Positions 16,405-17,576 of a stretch of DNA of 17,576 bases are shown here, one piece after another (the first letter of the stretch is position 1; each line of letters opens with the position of its first letter). The stretch covers positions 97,876 to 115,451 of the forward strand of contig AQSD01000002.1 in the NCBI GenBank assembly GCA_000402755.1. Direction: 5' to 3'. Made by a program: the position numbers and the translations under genes. The stretch is from Fidelibacterota bacterium SCGC AAA160-B08 (GTDB lineage: Bacteria; Fidelibacterota; Marinisomatia; Marinisomatales; Marinisomataceae). The notes beneath the pieces were generated by a model that was given only the letters and a program-made list of their open reading frames with translations, ran no database searches and was not told the DNA's origin.

Positions 16405-16470
16405 GTTCTTAATCGTATAATCTAATTTTTTCATAAAATTAGTTTTAACTTTTAAAAACGCCCTCTAAGA
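16405..16470 (-). repeat. Leader repeat unit 3, degenerate
   Basis: A diverged third copy next to unit 2. It keeps the inner hairpin at 16422-16442 (CTAATTTT paired with AAAATTAG, eight pairs). On the minus strand it keeps TTTTTAAAAGTT, ATGAAAAAAT and CGATTAA in register with unit 1. The outer stem is mostly lost. The left boundary is approximate. Confidence 0.6.
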
Positions 16471-16538
16471 CTTATTTAATTGCATGGCCAGATTTTTTTT
16501 TTCAAAATCTGCTTCAACTATTAAAAAGCAATAAAACT
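16471..16538 (-). repeat. Leader repeat unit 2 (68 bp)
   Basis: Directly abuts unit 1. In plus-strand coordinates the outer stem pairs 16479-16483 (ATTGC) with 16528-16532 (GCAAT). The inner hairpin pairs 16489-16496 (CAGATTTT) with 16504-16511 (AAAATCTG), eight perfect pairs. GCATGGCCAGAT and CTGCTTCAACT are identical to unit 1. Confidence 0.85.
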
Positions 16539-16609
16539 CTTTTTAATCGCATGGCCAGATCTATTTTTTCATTTAGGTCTGCTTCAACTCTTAAAAAGCG
16601 ATTTTAACT
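16539..16609 (-). repeat. Leader repeat unit 1 (71 bp)
   Basis: In plus-strand coordinates the outer stem pairs 16545-16550 (AATCGC) with 16598-16603 (GCGATT), six pairs. The inner hairpin pairs 16556-16563 (CAGATCTA) with 16574-16581 (TAGGTCTG), seven Watson-Crick pairs and one T-G. The loop is T-rich on the plus strand and A-rich on the minus strand. Confidence 0.85.
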
Positions 16610-16616
16610 ACACGGA

Positions 16617-16646
16617 ATAATAAAAAAATTTGAAAATATAAGTCAA
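16617..16646 (-). promoter_or_regulatory. Sigma-70-like promoter for the PiT leader
   Basis: On the minus strand TTGACT (16646-16641) is followed after 18 bp by TATTAT (16622-16617), both close to consensus. The expected start site is near 16610, next to the first base of leader unit 1. It lies 44 bp downstream of the tRNA gene. Confidence 0.65.
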
Positions 16647-16689
16647 GAGTTTAATTTTTTTTGAATGATTAATTACGAAAAAAAACTTG

Positions 16690-16762
16690 CTCCGGAGGAG
16701 AGACTCGAACTCCCGACCTGGTGATTAACAGTCACTCGCTCTACCAACTGAGCTACTCCGGA
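16690..16762 (-). tRNA. tRNA-Asn (anticodon GTT)
   Basis: A 73-nt cloverleaf on the minus strand. The acceptor stem TCCGGAG/CTCCGGA is perfect. The D arm is GCTC-AGTTGGTA-GAGC, the anticodon loop CTGTTAA carries GTT (plus-strand 16727-16729), and the T arm is GGGAG-TTCGAGT-CTCTC with discriminator G. The outermost anticodon-stem pair is A-C rather than paired. CCA is not encoded; CAAG and a run of eight T follow, which may help end transcription. U33-G34-U35 in the anticodon loop is the Tgt recognition triplet. It lies 46 bp downstream of the symporter C-terminal fragment. Confidence 0.96.
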
Positions 16763-16808
16763 ATATGTGAAAGAATTTTTCATATTATTATGAAAAAAAC
16801 AAGGAATA

Positions 16809-17576
16809 TTACACTTCAAGTTCGATAATTAAATCTCGTGATAAATCAAATTGTGCATGCCTCTGAACATCTTTTGATATAATCACACTATCAAACTTAG
16901 AGACCGATCCAAGATTAGCATGGGTAGATTTTAATCCACCTAAATACCAACGCTTATCACTGATATACATAAGGTCCCCTACATTCCCTTTGATTTGATC
17001 CATATATTTTTGTGGAAGACATATTTTATTATTCTCATCTTCAGACACTATAATCTCACTTCCAGGAACTGTAATAGTAATACCAGCATTTGGATTTACT
17101 TTCGAGCCTTTGAAATATTCAGCTCCGTCCTTAATTGTCCAAAGAGTTAATCCCTTAATATTATCATAATTTTTTGGTGGCTTTGTGAATAAGGTTACAA
17201 TCACTCCAATAGAAACGCATGCTACGAGATTATATAATGCTCTGATATAGGAATATGGTTTTGCTTCTACAAATTCAATTCCATGTGCAAAAGGAGTAAT
17301 AAGCTCAAAAGGATATATTAATCCTAATACAATAAACATTGAACCCACTACGAAACTTAATACAGCTGCTTGTGCAGAAAAACGTTGCCAAAAAATTCCT
17401 AAAAATATAATAGTAACCATGGGTGGAGTTACCACGCTATGGAATGCTCCATGGGCTTCATAAATAGTACCATACTGTGCAAATAAGAATGCAGCTCCTA
17501 TTCCTACGACTGTTACTATTGCGGATGTTATCATCGCTACTCTCAAACGAGTTTTTTCTGAAGGATTTTTTGCTCG
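16809..17576 (-). CDS. Sodium:solute symporter, C-terminal part (partial at window end)
   Basis: 255 codons open to the right edge, in frame with the repeat. The first residues, RAKNPSEKTR to AAFL, are identical to the end of the N-terminal fragment at 12445-13641. Then it continues as a normal transporter: FAQYGTIYEAHGAFHSVV, helices around TPPMVTIIFLGIFW and AVLSFVVGSMFIVLGLIYPF, and a last helix LYNLVACVSIGVIVTLF. About 125 residues of soluble, beta-rich sequence follow (roughly 16812-17190), with no signature I recognise. Joined to the N-terminal fragment it gives about 618 residues, a normal SSS length with a cytoplasmic tail. No real start codon exists here; TTG at 17546 is internal. 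Confidence 0.9.
   Translation of the reverse strand, partial: RAKNPSEKTRLRVAMITSAIVTVVGIGAAFLFAQYGTIYEAHGAFHSVVTPPMVTIIFLGIFWQRFSAQAAVLSFVVGSMFIVLGLIYPFELITPFAHGIEFVEAKPYSYIRALYNLVACVSIGVIVTLFTKPPKNYDNIKGLTLWTIKDGAEYFKGSKVNPNAGITITVPGSEIIVSEDENNKICLPQKYMDQIKGNVGDLMYISDKRWYLGGLKSTHANLGSVSKFDSVIISKDVQRHAQFDLSRDLIIELEV
17482..17576 (-). repeat. 95-bp inverted repeat, right copy
   Basis: Reverse complement of 13534-13628 with no mismatch. It runs to the last base of the window, so 95 bp is a minimum length. This copy is in its natural context, because the symporter frame continues through it to a proper C-terminus. Confidence 0.97.

Larger units (their letters stand above)
16405..16609 (-). ncRNA. 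Candidate tandem structured RNA leader of the PiT gene
   Basis: Three consecutive related units fill most of the 340 bp between tRNA-Asn and the PiT gene. Units 1 and 2 each fold as an outer stem enclosing a hairpin. Joining segments are conserved on the minus strand: CTTTTTAAxAGTTGAAG before the hairpin and GGCCAT after it. Paired bases change together between units (see the finding). The first unit begins about where transcription should start from the promoter at 16617-16646, so the array would be the 5' untranslated region of PiT. I do not recognise the family; a riboswitch-like or protein-bound leader is an inference. An untranscribed repeat cluster is the alternative. Confidence 0.55.

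Noticed and set aside
16405..16609. CRISPR array as an explanation of the repeats
   Set aside because: Units are contiguous, imperfect and about 70 bp, with no unique spacers and no cas genes nearby.
16405..16609. preQ1 riboswitch, considered because of tgt in the window
   Set aside because: The units do not match the short preQ1-I hairpin-pseudoknot or other preQ1 layouts I know, and the downstream gene is a PiT transporter.
16776..16797. AT-only inverted repeat (nine-bp stem, four-base loop) between the symporter C-part and tRNA-Asn, considered as a terminator
   Set aside because: The stem has a single G-C pair, and on the minus strand the sequence after it is not a clean T run. In DNA this AT-rich such palindromes arise often, so it was not annotated.
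13534..17576. Insertion sequence or composite transposon as the cause of the inverted repeats
   Set aside because: The repeat is internal coding sequence of the symporter, there is no transposase, and no target-site duplication is visible.

Overview
The window is about 17.6 kb of AT-rich, very compact Gram-negative DNA. It carries Kdo and lipid A synthesis genes, an Lpt export ATPase, lipoproteins, an Omp85-like barrel and sigma-54. Gene content, low G+C and overlapping genes suggest a streamlined aquatic bacterium of the FCB group. Candidatus Marinimicrobia (SAR406) is my best guess, but no marker here proves it.

Positions 1-4860 (+ strand) hold one tightly packed run: the 3' end of pyrG, kdsA, kdsC, an lptC-like lipoprotein, lptB, rpoN and argF. 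Most neighbours overlap by 1-8 nt. A convergent lpxH-like hydrolase (4857-5594, - strand) shares a CTAG stop palindrome with argF. Kdo formation (KdsA, KdsC), lipid A processing (LpxH-like) and LPS export (LptB, LptC) are the common theme; argF looks like a passenger.

Positions 5645-13641 (+ strand) hold a second packed run: a large metallopeptidase/beta-propeller/outer-membrane-barrel protein, tgt, an Ig-like lipoprotein, a small nucleotidyltransferase, an unrecognised 96-aa protein, a HIT-family protein, a three-helix membrane protein and the N-terminal part of a sodium:solute symporter (SSS). The Tgt and HIT proteins both lack the cysteines that bind zinc in their families.

Positions 13624-17576 (- strand) hold, in transcription order, the C-terminal part of the same symporter, tRNA-Asn(GTT), a sigma-70-like promoter, a leader with three tandem structured repeats, a PiT-family transporter, a short-chain dehydrogenase and an FKBP-type isomerase lipoprotein. 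The symporter is cut at a 95-bp sequence present at 13534-13628 and, inverted and identical, at 17482-17576, the very end of the window. Re-inverting the intervening block restores one symporter of about 618 residues and puts every gene there on the + strand. An assembly or amplification chimera is the simplest reading; a true invertible segment is the alternative.

The most novel biological signal is the PiT leader at 16405-16609. Its units of about 70 nt each fold as an outer stem plus an inner hairpin, paired bases change together between copies, and the array starts where the predicted transcript should start. It looks like a tandem RNA regulatory element of a family I do not recognise.
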